In this document: in pieces, positions 18,443 to 27,520 of the stretch
Layout of the letters: every line of letters starts with the position of its first letter
Numbering within the stretch: position 1 is the stretch's first letter
Assembly: GCA_020628645.1 (NCBI GenBank)
Contig: JAHDES010000025.1
Coordinates: 22,871-86,870, forward strand
Direction of reading: 5' to 3'
Length of the DNA: 64,000 nucleotides
DNA from: Saprospiraceae bacterium
GTDB lineage: Bacteria; Bacteroidota; Bacteroidia; Chitinophagales; Saprospiraceae
Made by a program: the position numbers and the translations under genes
Notes under the pieces: generated by a model
What the model was told of the DNA's origin: nothing
The model's input: only the letters and a program-made list of their open reading frames with translations
Database searches by the model: none

Positions 18443-21400
18443 ATGAGGCCTCCTATAACACTATTTATTTTACTACTATTTTCCATTGGGTTTGCAAATT
18501 TTGGCATTGCACAACATACCTCCAATTATTCATCTTTCTTCAGTACAACAGCGCCATCCTATTATAAAGGAAAAACTGAAGATAACTCCATCGAAAAAAA
18601 TACGAGTATACGAACAATTGATGGTTCTGGGAATAATCAAGCCCTAAATGATTATGGTAAAACCCATATCACCTTTGAACGTTTAGTCAATGCCAATTAT
18701 CAAGCAGATGGCTATTCAATGGTGAACAACTTACCTAATCCACGCCACATTAGTAATATGTTATGTGCACAAACTGGTAATCATCCAAGTTCTCGAAATT
18801 TGAGTATGTACATGTTTACATGGCTACAATTTTTAGATCACGATATTACCCTTACTGAGATTTCGGATAATGATTTTGCGCCTATTCCTGTTCCACAAGG
18901 CGACCCATTTTTTGATCCTGCCAATACTGGCACTCAAGTTATTCCTTTTACACGTGTTGCATTTGCTGATAATACTGGAATAAGTGCTAATCCTAGACAA
19001 CAAATAAATGAAATTACAGCTTGGATAGATGGATCAAATGTGTATGGAGCAGATCAATTTCGTGCAGATTGGTTACGTAGTTTTCAGCAAGGTAAATTAA
19101 AAGTCTCTCCCTCTTCTAATGGCGATTTACTTCCTTGTAACACAACTACAGGCGACTGTAATGACCCTGTAGATACCAATGCCCCATTTTCAGATGGGGA
19201 GCAAGATCGTTGTGGAAATCCTGTTAAAGTATTCGTGGCAGGAGATGTAAGAGCCAATGAACAACCAGGTTTGACAGCACTGCACACTCTTTTTGTAAGA
19301 GAACATAATAGAATATGTGATGAACTAGTTGCCAATGGACAAACCAATGATGAAGAAAATTATCAATATGCACGTCGAATGGTAATTGGTATGCTTCAAT
19401 CTATTACCTATAATGAAGTGTTACCCGCATTGGGGATTCAACTCAATAATTATTCTGGCTATCAGCCGAATACATCGCCTAATATCTTCAATGAATTTGC
19501 AACGGCAGCTTATCGTTTAGGGCATACTATGATTGCAAGTCATATTCCATTCTTAAATGAAGATTGTACTAATGCCAGCTCATTATCTGGTTGTGGTTCT
19601 GGTACAGTAGGTATTTTTGGTGGTGCGAATTGTCTTTCAGGTTGTGGAAGTACTACAATGACAGGAGCAATAGAACTGCGAGATGCTTTTTTCAATCCTT
19701 CTATCTTAGGAAATAATGGTTTAGAAACTATTCTCCTAGGTTTATCTACAGTTACTCAGCAAGAAGTGGATTTACAAGTAGTTGATGATGTACGAAATTT
19801 TCTGTTTGGGGCTCCAGGAAGTGGTGGGTTAGATTTAGCAGCTGTCAATATTCATCGAGGTCGTGATCATGGTTTAGCAGATTTTAACAGTATTCGTACT
19901 GCTTTAGGTTTATCTAGTTTAACCTCCTTTAATCAAATCACCTCTAATACTGCCGTAGCGAATGCCTTAGCTTCAGTTTATCAAAATGACATTAATGCTA
20001 TTGATGCATGGATTGGAATGTTAGCAGAAGATCATTTACCCAATAGTGAAGTGGGCCCTTGTTTACATGCACTTTTAAAATTGCAATTTGAAAATATCCG
20101 AGATGCTGATCGTTTTTGGTTTGAACATGATAATGAATTGTCCAATTCCGAAAAGACAGCCATTGGAGCGACTAGACTCGCAGATATTGTTAAGAAAAAT
20201 ACTACCTTGAATAACTTGAGTGATGTATTTTTTACAGAGAACTGCCAAACTCAGTATTGTACTGCTTCTGGTGCAAATACTAACTATGAATATATTGATA
20301 AGGTTGTCTTTGGCTCAATAAACAATACTTCTGGTAATAATGGCGGATATGGAGACTATTCTAATCTTTCCACTACTATTGGTTTAAATGAAGAAGTAAA
20401 TCTTGAACTTACTCCTCAATTTGCTGGTTCAGCCTATACGGAACATTGGAGTATTTGGATTGATTTTAATCAAAATAGTGCCTTTGAAGATAGTGAACGA
20501 ATCTATAATGGACAGGGAATTACTACCTTAACAGATGTTGTTACCATTCCCGCCAATGCACCTTTAGGAACTACTCGTATGCGAGTTGCTATGCGCTGGA
20601 ATAGTAATCCAGCAAATTGTGGTTCTATTCCTTATGGTGAAGTAGAAGATTATACGGTAGAGATTGTAGAAGACAATTGTGCAACAACTGGTCAAGCTTG
20701 TGATGATAATGATACTTGTACAGTAAATGATGTTTATGATTCAGATTGCAATTGTGTAGGAACATTTCAAGATAGCGACAATGATGGAAGTTGTGATGCA
20801 GATGATCCTTGTCCCAATGATCCAAATAATAATTGTGGCAATGCTACCTATTGTACAACATCTGGTTCGAACACCAATTATGAATATATCCAATCTATTG
20901 TAATTGGTACTATTAATAATTCTTCTGGAAATGATGGGGGTTATGCCAACTATACCAATCTATCAACTATCGCTGCTGTGAATTCAAGTTTAAATGTTGT
21001 TTTAACCCCTGGATTTAGTGGCTCTGCGTATAATGAATATTGGTCAATTTGGATTGATTTAAATCAAGATGGCGATTTTGAAGATGCTAATGAATTAGTA
21101 TTTTCTACCAATGGCATTACTACAATGTCTGGTAGTTTTGAAATCCCCAATAATGCATTAAGCGGAAGCACGCGCATGCGAGTGTCCATGAAATGGAATA
21201 GTGCTCCTCCTCCTTGTGGTGGTTTTACATATGGAGAAATAGAAGATTACACGATCCAAATCACCAATGGAGGAGTTGGATGCAACTTGGTGGGACAAGC
21301 CTGTAATGATGGCGATGACTGTACCCAAGGTGATGTCTATGATGCCAATTGCAATTGCGTTGGCTTCTATCAAGATAGCGATAATGATGGTAGCTGTGAT

Positions 21401-22180
21401 GCAGATGACCCTTGCCCTAATGATCCAACCAATGATTGTATCATGCTTGACTATTGTACTGCAGCAGGCGCTAATACAAATTTTGAGCATATTGCCAATG
21501 TAGTCATTGGTTCGATCAATAACACGTCTGGAAATGATGGTGGCTACGCTGATTATACCAACATGTCTACAAATGCTGCTTTAGGACAAAGCATTGCGAT
21601 AAGTTTAACACCAGGTTTTGGTAATTCTTCTTATGAAGAATACTGGAGAATTTGGATTGATTTTAATAAAGACGGAGATTTTGAAGATGCAGGAGAAATA
21701 GCGTTTGAGGGGTCTAGCGAAACTACCATAACAGGAAATATTAACATTCCTAATAATGCCCTCACTGGAAGTACCCGAATGCGCGTTTCTATGAAATGGA
21801 ATAGCTATGCCGCTCCTTGTGGTGGCTTAGTATATGGAGAAGTGGAGGATTATATGATAAATATTGGCGCAAGTGCTTCTTTAAGGTTAGAAAATTCTAC
21901 TTTAAATACGATAGAACAAGCTAAATTATCCATTTTTCCAAATCCAATACAAGCTGGTAAAACCTTAACCATTGAATACTTTACTTCTACAACTCAAGAA
22001 GGTACATTCTTCATTTTTAATAATCTTGGGCAACTTATAAAGGAAATACCAAAAGTTACATCTGCTGGTAAGAATGAAATTGTCTTATCTACTAATGACC
22101 TTAACGCAGGTTATTACCAATTAATTTATCAATCAAAAACAGAGCGGACAAGCGTTCCATTTATTGTAATTCATCTCTAA
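18443..22180 (+). CDS. Secreted animal-type haem peroxidase with three GEVEDY domains and a T9SS sorting domain
   Basis: 1245 residues. A signal peptide ends near residue 24 (FGIAQ). The peroxidase domain (about 60-600) keeps the mammalian-type catalytic set: distal His133 in QFLDHDITLT, the distal Arg and Glu (R270, E273) in DVRANEQPG, the LFVREHNR segment (about 283-290), proximal His361 in YRLGHTMI, and the NIHRGRDHG signature near 469. Three GEVEDY domains follow (about 605-742, 803-940, 1003-1145). The linkers between them are Cys-rich and carry a thrombospondin-3-like DSDNDGSCDADDPCP unit. A type A T9SS sorting domain ends the protein (about 1165-1245, beginning FPNP). It should oxidise halide, thiocyanate or organic donors with H2O2 outside the cell. 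The natural donor is unknown. Own promoter; transcribed alone. Confidence 0.92.
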   Translation: MRPPITLFILLLFSIGFANFGIAQHTSNYSSFFSTTAPSYYKGKTEDNSIEKNTSIRTIDGSGNNQALNDYGKTHITFERLVNANYQADGYSMVNNLPNPRHISNMLCAQTGNHPSSRNLSMYMFTWLQFLDHDITLTEISDNDFAPIPVPQGDPFFDPANTGTQVIPFTRVAFADNTGISANPRQQINEITAWIDGSNVYGADQFRADWLRSFQQGKLKVSPSSNGDLLPCNTTTGDCNDPVDTNAPFSDGEQDRCGNPVKVFVAGDVRANEQPGLTALHTLFVREHNRICDELVANGQTNDEENYQYARRMVIGMLQSITYNEVLPALGIQLNNYSGYQPNTSPNIFNEFATAAYRLGHTMIASHIPFLNEDCTNASSLSGCGSGTVGIFGGANCLSGCGSTTMTGAIELRDAFFNPSILGNNGLETILLGLSTVTQQEVDLQVVDDVRNFLFGAPGSGGLDLAAVNIHRGRDHGLADFNSIRTALGLSSLTSFNQITSNTAVANALASVYQNDINAIDAWIGMLAEDHLPNSEVGPCLHALLKLQFENIRDADRFWFEHDNELSNSEKTAIGATRLADIVKKNTTLNNLSDVFFTENCQTQYCTASGANTNYEYIDKVVFGSINNTSGNNGGYGDYSNLSTTIGLNEEVNLELTPQFAGSAYTEHWSIWIDFNQNSAFEDSERIYNGQGITTLTDVVTIPANAPLGTTRMRVAMRWNSNPANCGSIPYGEVEDYTVEIVEDNCATTGQACDDNDTCTVNDVYDSDCNCVGTFQDSDNDGSCDADDPCPNDPNNNCGNATYCTTSGSNTNYEYIQSIVIGTINNSSGNDGGYANYTNLSTIAAVNSSLNVVLTPGFSGSAYNEYWSIWIDLNQDGDFEDANELVFSTNGITTMSGSFEIPNNALSGSTRMRVSMKWNSAPPPCGGFTYGEIEDYTIQITNGGVGCNLVGQACNDGDDCTQGDVYDANCNCVGFYQDSDNDGSCDADDPCPNDPTNDCIMLDYCTAAGANTNFEHIANVVIGSINNTSGNDGGYADYTNMSTNAALGQSIAISLTPGFGNSSYEEYWRIWIDFNKDGDFEDAGEIAFEGSSETTITGNINIPNNALTGSTRMRVSMKWNSYAAPCGGLVYGEVEDYMINIGASASLRLENSTLNTIEQAKLSIFPNPIQAGKTLTIEYFTSTTQEGTFFIFNNLGQLIKEIPKVTSAGKNEIVLSTNDLNAGYYQLIYQSKTERTSVPFIVIHL

Positions 22181-22281
22181 ATTTGACTATTTTAATTATA
22201 TTTTCTGTTCATTTTACTGCTATTTTTATGTGTAAAATAGGCTGTTTTATTATAGTTTTTAAAAGGAGACTTGTATTTAAA

Positions 22282-22299
22282 TACCTAAAAAAGGGTAGA
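22282..22299. promoter_or_regulatory. Operator-like element, copy 1
   Basis: TACCTAAAAAAGGGTAGA. Its half-sites TACC and GGTA are inverted around an A-rich centre. It shares 15 of 18 bases with copy 2, located 52 bp downstream. Confidence 0.5.
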
Positions 22300-22333
22300 A
22301 AACACATGAAAAATTTTACTTTTTGTCAAAATA

Positions 22334-22351
22334 TACCTAAATTTGGGTAGA
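22334..22351. promoter_or_regulatory. Operator-like element, copy 2
   Basis: TACCTAAATTTGGGTAGA. TACCtAAATTTgGGTA is palindromic except for one position pair. The 52-bp offset from copy 1 is about five helical turns, so both copies would lie on the same face of the DNA. Confidence 0.5.
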
Positions 22352-22483
22352 CAAATTAGTCCCATAAGATTCAAGAACTTGAAATGAACATATCAATACT
22401 TCAGATTTTACACTTTTCTGTATCCCATATCCCCTTTCAGAAAAGAATACACACTAAAATTTCCATTAACTTATATTGGTAAG

Positions 22484-22501
22484 CTTTCCTGTCTAGGAAA
22501 G
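22484..22501. other. Perfect 7-bp hairpin in the non-coding region
   Basis: CTTTCCT, a 4-nt loop, then AGGAAAG. No T run follows, so it is not a classical terminator; it may be RNA structure or a protein-binding palindrome. Confidence 0.4.
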
Positions 22502-22896
22502 GTATGCCCTATAAGTATCCTCTTAGGAAATTATCTAAATTATTGATTTTCATATCATCTGTTGCTGGATCAAAAAATAAATAGTCAACCTTCAAGACAC
22601 GAAATTGTTTTGTTGAGTTTTATTTATTACGTACTTCCATAAGCCTGTTACACCATATTTATTGATGTGGCATTAGGTTTGCTATAGGTAACTATGTCTT
22701 TAAGAACATTTTCTGCCTTTATCCCCCTGCATCAGCCTAATTCCTACTGTTACTCTTATAGAGTATTAATTATTGAGTTTAACCACTTGAAAGAGTAGGT
22801 TGTTTTGAATCATTTTATAATTGGAAAGAACGCTTACAAATAAGCCAAAAATGAAGGGCAGAATTTCCCAATTATTCCAAAAACAGATTATTTATT

Positions 22897-23583
22897 ATGC
22901 AGACTGTACGTACGATTATTGCTGATGACCACCAATTATTTACCGAAGGATTGAAAAATATTCTTAAACGTTCTGATAATTTTCAATTTGAAATCATCGG
23001 TCAAGCACAAGATGGAAATGAATTGATTCCTGTATTACGACGTTCTTATGCTGACTTATTATTACTAGATTTAAATATGCCCGAACGAGATGGTTTGGAT
23101 GTTTTGGAAAGTATCCGTTCTGAATATTCTGACTTGAAAATATTGGCTCTTACCATGTATGATGAAGCAAAGCTAGTCAAAACAGCCTTCAAAGCAGGAG
23201 TTGACGGTTATGTGCTTAAACATACAGGGCCCATTGAATTGATGGATGCCATCAAAATCGTAATGGAAGGCAAAACTTATGTTGGAGAAGGAGTTGATAT
23301 CATTGGCAATCAGTATGTATCTCCTGATGTAATGCGTGGTGGTTCAAACGGAAAAGAACGTAGTAAGTTTGAAGATAAATTCATTCAAAAATATAATCTC
23401 ACTAAGCGAGAATTAGAAATCTTAAAGCTTATCACCCAAGCTTTAAGTAATAAAGAAATTGCCAAAGAACTGTACATTAGCGATCAAACGGTAAGTGTAC
23501 ATCGCAAAAACATCATGCGAAAACTCGGTGTTAGTAATATTGCAGGTTTAATTAAAATAGCCTATGATAATAGTTTGATTTAA
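22897..23583 (+). CDS. NarL/LuxR-family response regulator
   Basis: 228 residues. The receiver domain (1-120) has the acidic pair D10-D11, the phospho-acceptor D58 in LLLLDLNMP, and Lys near residue 109 in GYVLKH. The LuxR-type DNA-binding domain (about 163-228) has the usual LTKRELEILKLI, SNKEIAKELYIS and VSVHRKNIMRKL segments. No histidine kinase gene is adjacent, so it is an orphan in this window. Two operator-like elements lie about 550-615 bp upstream; any link is unproven. A strong terminator follows. Family is certain; target genes are unknown. Confidence 0.95.
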   Translation: MQTVRTIIADDHQLFTEGLKNILKRSDNFQFEIIGQAQDGNELIPVLRRSYADLLLLDLNMPERDGLDVLESIRSEYSDLKILALTMYDEAKLVKTAFKAGVDGYVLKHTGPIELMDAIKIVMEGKTYVGEGVDIIGNQYVSPDVMRGGSNGKERSKFEDKFIQKYNLTKRELEILKLITQALSNKEIAKELYISDQTVSVHRKNIMRKLGVSNIAGLIKIAYDNSLI

Positions 23584-23607
23584 TTTTTTATAAAAAATAA
23601 TCTACAG

Positions 23608-23648
23608 AATAGGCTATTTAAAAGAATATTTGAATAGCCTATTTTTTT
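23608..23648 (+). terminator. Rho-independent terminator after the response regulator gene
   Basis: A perfect 11-bp stem (23608-23618 with 23633-23643) is followed by T residues to 23648. Confidence 0.92.
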
Positions 23649-23732
23649 ATTCTACAAAAATCTATTCTTCTAAAGTTAGCTTTATACGACGCAAATATTT
23701 CCCATAGAGCCGTTCATTCTCCAAAAACTCTT

Positions 23733-23740
23733 TACCTTTG
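23733..23740 (+). promoter_or_regulatory. Bacteroidota -7 element of the PhoD-like gene
   Basis: TACCTTTG, 29 bp before the ATG at 23770, fits TAnnTTTG. Confidence 0.6.
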
Positions 23741-23769
23741 TTGTAACTACTAATATTAAGTTTTACAAC

Positions 23770-24816
23770 ATGAACTACCGTTTCTTCCCTCTACTATTCG
23801 TTTTCTTTTTACCCATACTACTTCAAGCGCAACGTCCATTCCCTCCTGCTCGTCCTATTAACCCAAATCAAACATTAACAAGTATTGCTTTTGGTTCTTG
23901 TAATAATCAAGCCAAAACTCAAGAAATGTGGCGATACATCCTCCAAAATGATCCTGAATTATGGATTTGGATGGGTGATAACATCTATGCGGATACAGAT
24001 GATATGCGCATGATGACAGCTAAATATCAAAAACTAAAAGTTAATCCTGCTTATCAGTTCTTTCGTTCTAAATGTCAAATTATCGGTACTTGGGACGATC
24101 ATGATTATGGTACCAATGATGGTTGTAAAACCTTTCCTCAGCGCGATAGAAGTAAAGAATTAATGCTTGATTTTTTAGATGTTCCTGCTATAAACCCTGT
24201 TTGGAAACGAAAAGGAGCTTATCAAACCTACACCTTTGGGCCAAGAGGAAAACGTGTTAGAGTAATTTTATTAGATACTCGTTATTTTAGAGATGAAAAA
24301 ATTCTTGCTCCAAAAACAAGTGAGCAACGATATTTACCTAACATGAACGGTAGCATGCTGGGAGAAATACAATGGGCATGGCTAGAGAAAATATTAGATG
24401 AGAGTCGAGCTAATATTCATCTTATTATTTCTAGTATTCAATTAATTCCTGAAGAACATGGCTATGAAAAGTGGGCCGATTTTCCTAAAGAAAGACAACG
24501 ATTGCTTGATCTAATTAATAATAAAAAACCTAAGAATCCTATTATTTTATCGGGCGATCGCCACATGGCAGAACTGTCTTGTACAGAATTATCTAATTAC
24601 GAACAAGCTATTTTTGAGATCACTTCAAGTGGACTAACGCATGCTCGAAAGATTGATAATGAACCTAATGCCTATCGTGTAGGCGATATGGTTTGTAAAC
24701 GAAATTATGCCATTCTAAAGATAGATTGGGAGACTACAGTCCCACAATGTACGGTAGAAATTCGAGGAGTAGATAATGAATTATTTATGCGTCATTCGAT
24801 TCCTCTATCTGATTGA
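23770..24816 (+). CDS. Secreted PhoD-like alkaline phosphatase/phosphodiesterase
   Basis: 348 residues with a Sec signal peptide ending near residue 20 (ILLQAQ). Metallophosphoesterase signatures of the PhoD-like family are present: SIAFGSCNNQ (38-47), GDNIYAD (69-75), TWDDHDYG (107-114), LLDTRYFRD (near 172) and SGDRHMAEL (near 258). These supply the metal ligands of the two- or three-metal centre (D70, N71, D109-D112 and H260). It should hydrolyse phosphate mono- or diesters in the periplasm or outside the cell, possibly for phosphate scavenging. It lacks the extra N-terminal domain of longer PhoD enzymes. Its 3' end overlaps the convergent SH3 gene by 25 bp. Confidence 0.9.
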   Translation: MNYRFFPLLFVFFLPILLQAQRPFPPARPINPNQTLTSIAFGSCNNQAKTQEMWRYILQNDPELWIWMGDNIYADTDDMRMMTAKYQKLKVNPAYQFFRSKCQIIGTWDDHDYGTNDGCKTFPQRDRSKELMLDFLDVPAINPVWKRKGAYQTYTFGPRGKRVRVILLDTRYFRDEKILAPKTSEQRYLPNMNGSMLGEIQWAWLEKILDESRANIHLIISSIQLIPEEHGYEKWADFPKERQRLLDLINNKKPKNPIILSGDRHMAELSCTELSNYEQAIFEITSSGLTHARKIDNEPNAYRVGDMVCKRNYAILKIDWETTVPQCTVEIRGVDNELFMRHSIPLSD

Positions 24817-25373
24817 TTTCCCAATCGTCGTCGTTTAAAATAGTGTACTCCAGCACCATACACCCAACCAATATGCCCGCTTTTGGTTCGTACCTTCACC
24901 CAAGGTTCATCTGCCATTTCTCCATTTCCAAGATTAATTTTTTGGGTGAAATCTGTAATCTGCTCTTGATAATAAACTTCTTCAAAAAGGGGTAGTTTTT
25001 TAATACTTGTACTATCCAGATGAGGGTGAGTCCGTACATTCAATTGATCTAAACTTACATACAATTTTGTCATTCCTGAACTAAATGCAGTAGAAGGTGA
25101 CGCTACCGAAGTCGAGGAATTTGTAGTAGTTGAAGTATTTGTAGCAGTATTTGCCGTTGAGTGTTCACTCGAAGAAGTGTTTGCTGTATTGGTCGGAGTA
25201 TCTGTAGATACTGATTCTGGTTCTGCTACTGTTTCTAGGGTAGGTCTATTTTGAGTTTTTCGTTCATTACATTGATAAAAAGCCCACATGATGAAGCTCA
25301 TCAAAAAGACGACGACGATTAAAACTTCTATACTAGGAAGTAGACCTGATTTCTTTTTTGCTGCCATTTTCAA
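24792..25373 (-). CDS. Membrane-anchored bacterial SH3 domain protein
   Basis: 193 residues: a short Lys-rich N-terminus, one transmembrane helix (about 13-30), a Ser/Thr/Ala-rich linker (about 40-100), and a bacterial SH3 domain (about 105-175) with the typical LNVRTHP opening and the GHIGWVYGAGV end. The topology suggests an inner-membrane anchor with the SH3 domain in the periplasm, where such domains often bind peptidoglycan or peptides. Convergent overlap of 25 bp with the PhoD-like gene. Two Met codons (residues 1 and 3) are possible starts. Precise role unknown. Confidence 0.82.
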   Translation of the reverse strand: MKMAAKKKSGLLPSIEVLIVVVFLMSFIMWAFYQCNERKTQNRPTLETVAEPESVSTDTPTNTANTSSSEHSTANTATNTSTTTNSSTSVASPSTAFSSGMTKLYVSLDQLNVRTHPHLDSTSIKKLPLFEEVYYQEQITDFTQKINLGNGEMADEPWVKVRTKSGHIGWVYGAGVHYFKRRRLGNQSDRGIE

Positions 25374-25427
25374 GAAATAGTTTTAATAAAATTACATCAA
25401 AACTTTTTATTTAAAAAATAAAGCCCC

Positions 25428-25435
25428 TATTTTTG
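25428..25435 (+). promoter_or_regulatory. Bacteroidota -7 element of dprA
   Basis: TATTTTTG, 48 bp before the dprA ATG, fits TAnnTTTG. Confidence 0.55.
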
Positions 25436-25483
25436 TAGGCTGTAATAAATCTTTTGCGTCAAAATACAAAAATTTAACCTTCT

Positions 25484-26584
25484 ATGGATGACCAATTAAT
25501 CTACAAAATAGGTATTACTAAAATTCCTTTAGTGGGTAGTATTAACGCTAAAACGTTGATTAGCTATTGTGGCGGTGTCCGTGCTGTATTTGAATCTTCT
25601 AAAAAAGAATTACTTCGTATCCCAGGTATTGGTGAAATGACCGCTAAAAGTATTACTAAACAAACTGTATTACTAGATGCCGAACGCGAAGCTGCTTTTA
25701 TTGAACAACACGATATTCAAACCTTTTTCTATTTAGACGATAATTATCCACAACGTCTCAAAGTTTATGAAGATTGCCCGATACTTTTATACTACAAAGG
25801 CAATGCCGACCTTAACCATCATCGAAATGTCGCTATTGTAGGTACTCGAAAACCTAGCCCTCATGGACGCATTAATTGTGACCAACTCATTAAAGATTTA
25901 GTCGATTACGATGTTCAAATCATTAGTGGATTAGCATTCGGAATTGATGTTACTGCCCATAAACGTTGCCTTGATTTGAATATTCCAACAGTAGGCGTTA
26001 TGGGAACAGGATTAGGAATGATTTATCCAGTTCAACATAAAAGCGTTGCCTATCAAATGTGCGAGAATGGAGGGTTACTTACTGAATACCCTAGTTCTAC
26101 CACTCCTGAACGAGAACATTTTCCTATGCGAAATCGTATTATTGCTGGACTATGTGATGCCCTTGTCGTCGTAGAAACGGCAGCTTCTGGAGGATCCATC
26201 ATTAGTGCTAATATCGCTCATGCTTATAACAAAGATGTCTTTGCCATTCCAGGAAGATTAAATGATACCTATTCGCAAGGATGCAATCGCTTGATCAAAA
26301 CACATAAAGCTTCCTTATTAGAATGCGCTGAGGATTTAGCGTACAACATGCGCTGGGATCAATTGGATAAAAAGAAAGCAACTGTTCAAAAACAACTTTT
26401 TGTCGATTTATCGGAAGAAGAAAAAATAGTTTTGAATGTTTTAAAAGAAGTGGATACGATTGGAATTGATAAATTAAGCCATTCTTTACAACTTACTCCT
26501 TCTTCAATGGCGGGCATTTTATTGGAAATGGAATTTAAAGGGTTGATTAGAAATCTGCCAGGTAAACAATATATGATGGTATAA
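25484..26584 (+). CDS. dprA: DNA-processing protein DprA (Smf)
   Basis: 366-residue cytosolic protein that loads RecA on incoming single-stranded DNA in transformation. An N-terminal helix-hairpin-helix-like region (about 1-65, with LLRIPGIGEMTA) precedes the Rossmann-type core (about 100-300). The core has the family's VAIVGTRKPS, ISGLAFGIDVTAH, GVMGTGLGMIYP, ERE-x-FPMRNRIIAGL and AASGGS signatures. A winged-helix C-terminal domain (about 305-366) is typical of longer DprA proteins. It is followed after 38 bp by a co-directional MGMT/Atl-like gene, which could share its transcript. No other competence genes are in the window. Confidence 0.96.
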   Translation: MDDQLIYKIGITKIPLVGSINAKTLISYCGGVRAVFESSKKELLRIPGIGEMTAKSITKQTVLLDAEREAAFIEQHDIQTFFYLDDNYPQRLKVYEDCPILLYYKGNADLNHHRNVAIVGTRKPSPHGRINCDQLIKDLVDYDVQIISGLAFGIDVTAHKRCLDLNIPTVGVMGTGLGMIYPVQHKSVAYQMCENGGLLTEYPSSTTPEREHFPMRNRIIAGLCDALVVVETAASGGSIISANIAHAYNKDVFAIPGRLNDTYSQGCNRLIKTHKASLLECAEDLAYNMRWDQLDKKKATVQKQLFVDLSEEEKIVLNVLKEVDTIGIDKLSHSLQLTPSSMAGILLEMEFKGLIRNLPGKQYMMV

Positions 26585-26622
26585 CAGAAAAAAATTATCT
26601 CGCTACATCAAATTTAAATTTT

Positions 26623-27099
26623 ATGTCAAAAAAACAATCTTGGAGAGAATATTTAGAGAGCGTTGATGAAAAAATACATGTAATCACTCCTGAATGGGAA
26701 CATAAATATGGTAAAGGAAAAATTCTGATACCTGCGCCAAGAGATATTGAGAGAATTATCAGACAGGTTGAAAAAGGCAAACTAATTACAGTTGAAATGA
26801 TAAGAGACTACTTGGCGAAAGAAAAAAATGTCAAATTAACTGCTTCGACACCTACAAGCATCTATTTGAAAAAAATAGCATTAGCTTCAGAAGAAGAACA
26901 AAATCAAAATAAAAAAGAAATAACTCCATACTGGAGAGTATTAAAATTAAATGGACTTGTTAATGAAAAATTTCCGGGAGGTCTAGAGACACAACTAATG
27001 TTACTAAAAAAAGAAGGACATGATATTGAATTATTTGGAAAGAGAAAAAAAGTTCCAAAGGTAGTTGAATATGAAAAATATCTTATTCAGTTGAAATAA
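26623..27099 (+). CDS. MGMT/Atl-like family protein without the alkyl-accepting cysteine
   Basis: 158 residues. The middle and C-terminal part resembles the DNA-binding domain of O6-alkylguanine methyltransferases: GKLITVEMIRDYLAKE (about 52-67), then TPYWRVLK-x-NG (about 105-115) and a PGG-x-x-x-QLMLLKKEGH segment. In true MGMT a PCH active site precedes the RV-x-x-x-G segment; here there is no Cys in the protein at all, so direct alkyl transfer is ruled out. Proteins of this type are usually labelled MGMT family protein. By analogy with Atl proteins it may flag alkylated bases for nucleotide excision repair (inference). It lies 38 bp after dprA on the same strand. Confidence 0.72.
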   Translation: MSKKQSWREYLESVDEKIHVITPEWEHKYGKGKILIPAPRDIERIIRQVEKGKLITVEMIRDYLAKEKNVKLTASTPTSIYLKKIALASEEEQNQNKKEITPYWRVLKLNGLVNEKFPGGLETQLMLLKKEGHDIELFGKRKKVPKVVEYEKYLIQLK

Positions 27100-27217
27100 G
27101 AATTCAATCAAAATGGCAAGAATTCAAATCGTAATAATCATTCTAGTTGTCTTTTTCAAACAGATTTGATCAAGTCCAATGGTAAGGGATACTTTACACA
27201 TGAGATCAATATAACAA

Positions 27218-27517
27218 ATGGCCAAAAATTATAAGACCTACGACATTCATTGTGCTTCTTGTAGTAAGTATTTACTCACGTATCATAAATATGGTGCGGG
27301 AAAAGGAATTCTTCGACTTTACTTTAAAAATATTGTTGCTCCAAAAGAAATGGTTCTCCTTCTCCAGCAAAACGATTATCATTCAATCAAAGATGTTCCC
27401 AATTTACATTGTCCAGAATGCAATGCATTCATCGGTTCGCCAGCCATTAGCAAAGGTCAAAAATGGGTATTCAAAATGCGAAAGGGATATTTTCATCGAA
27501 AATTAGTCAAGAATTGA
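27218..27517 (+). CDS. Small zinc-ribbon-like protein of unknown function
   Basis: 99 residues, strongly basic. Two CxxC pairs (CASC at about 12-15 and CPEC near 67-70), spaced as in a zinc ribbon, are each preceded by His. There is no signal peptide or membrane segment, so it is cytosolic. I do not recognise a named family. The basic C-terminus (KMRKGYFHRK) could bind nucleic acid (inference). It follows the MGMT-like gene by 118 bp on the same strand. Confidence 0.7.
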   Translation: MAKNYKTYDIHCASCSKYLLTYHKYGAGKGILRLYFKNIVAPKEMVLLLQQNDYHSIKDVPNLHCPECNAFIGSPAISKGQKWVFKMRKGYFHRKLVKN

Positions 27518-27520
27518 TAT

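Larger units (their letters stand above)
22181..22896. other. 716-bp non-coding region before the response regulator gene
   Basis: No convincing gene. It holds twin near-palindromes (22282-22351) and a perfect 7-bp hairpin (22484-22501). A 32-codon frame at 22384 has no supporting feature. The stretch is long for this genome, where gaps are usually under 300 bp, so a small RNA or a long regulatory leader is possible (inference). Confidence 0.5.

Noticed and set aside
22384..22482. 32-codon frame in the long non-coding region
   Set aside because: No family, no signal, no start context; likely chance.
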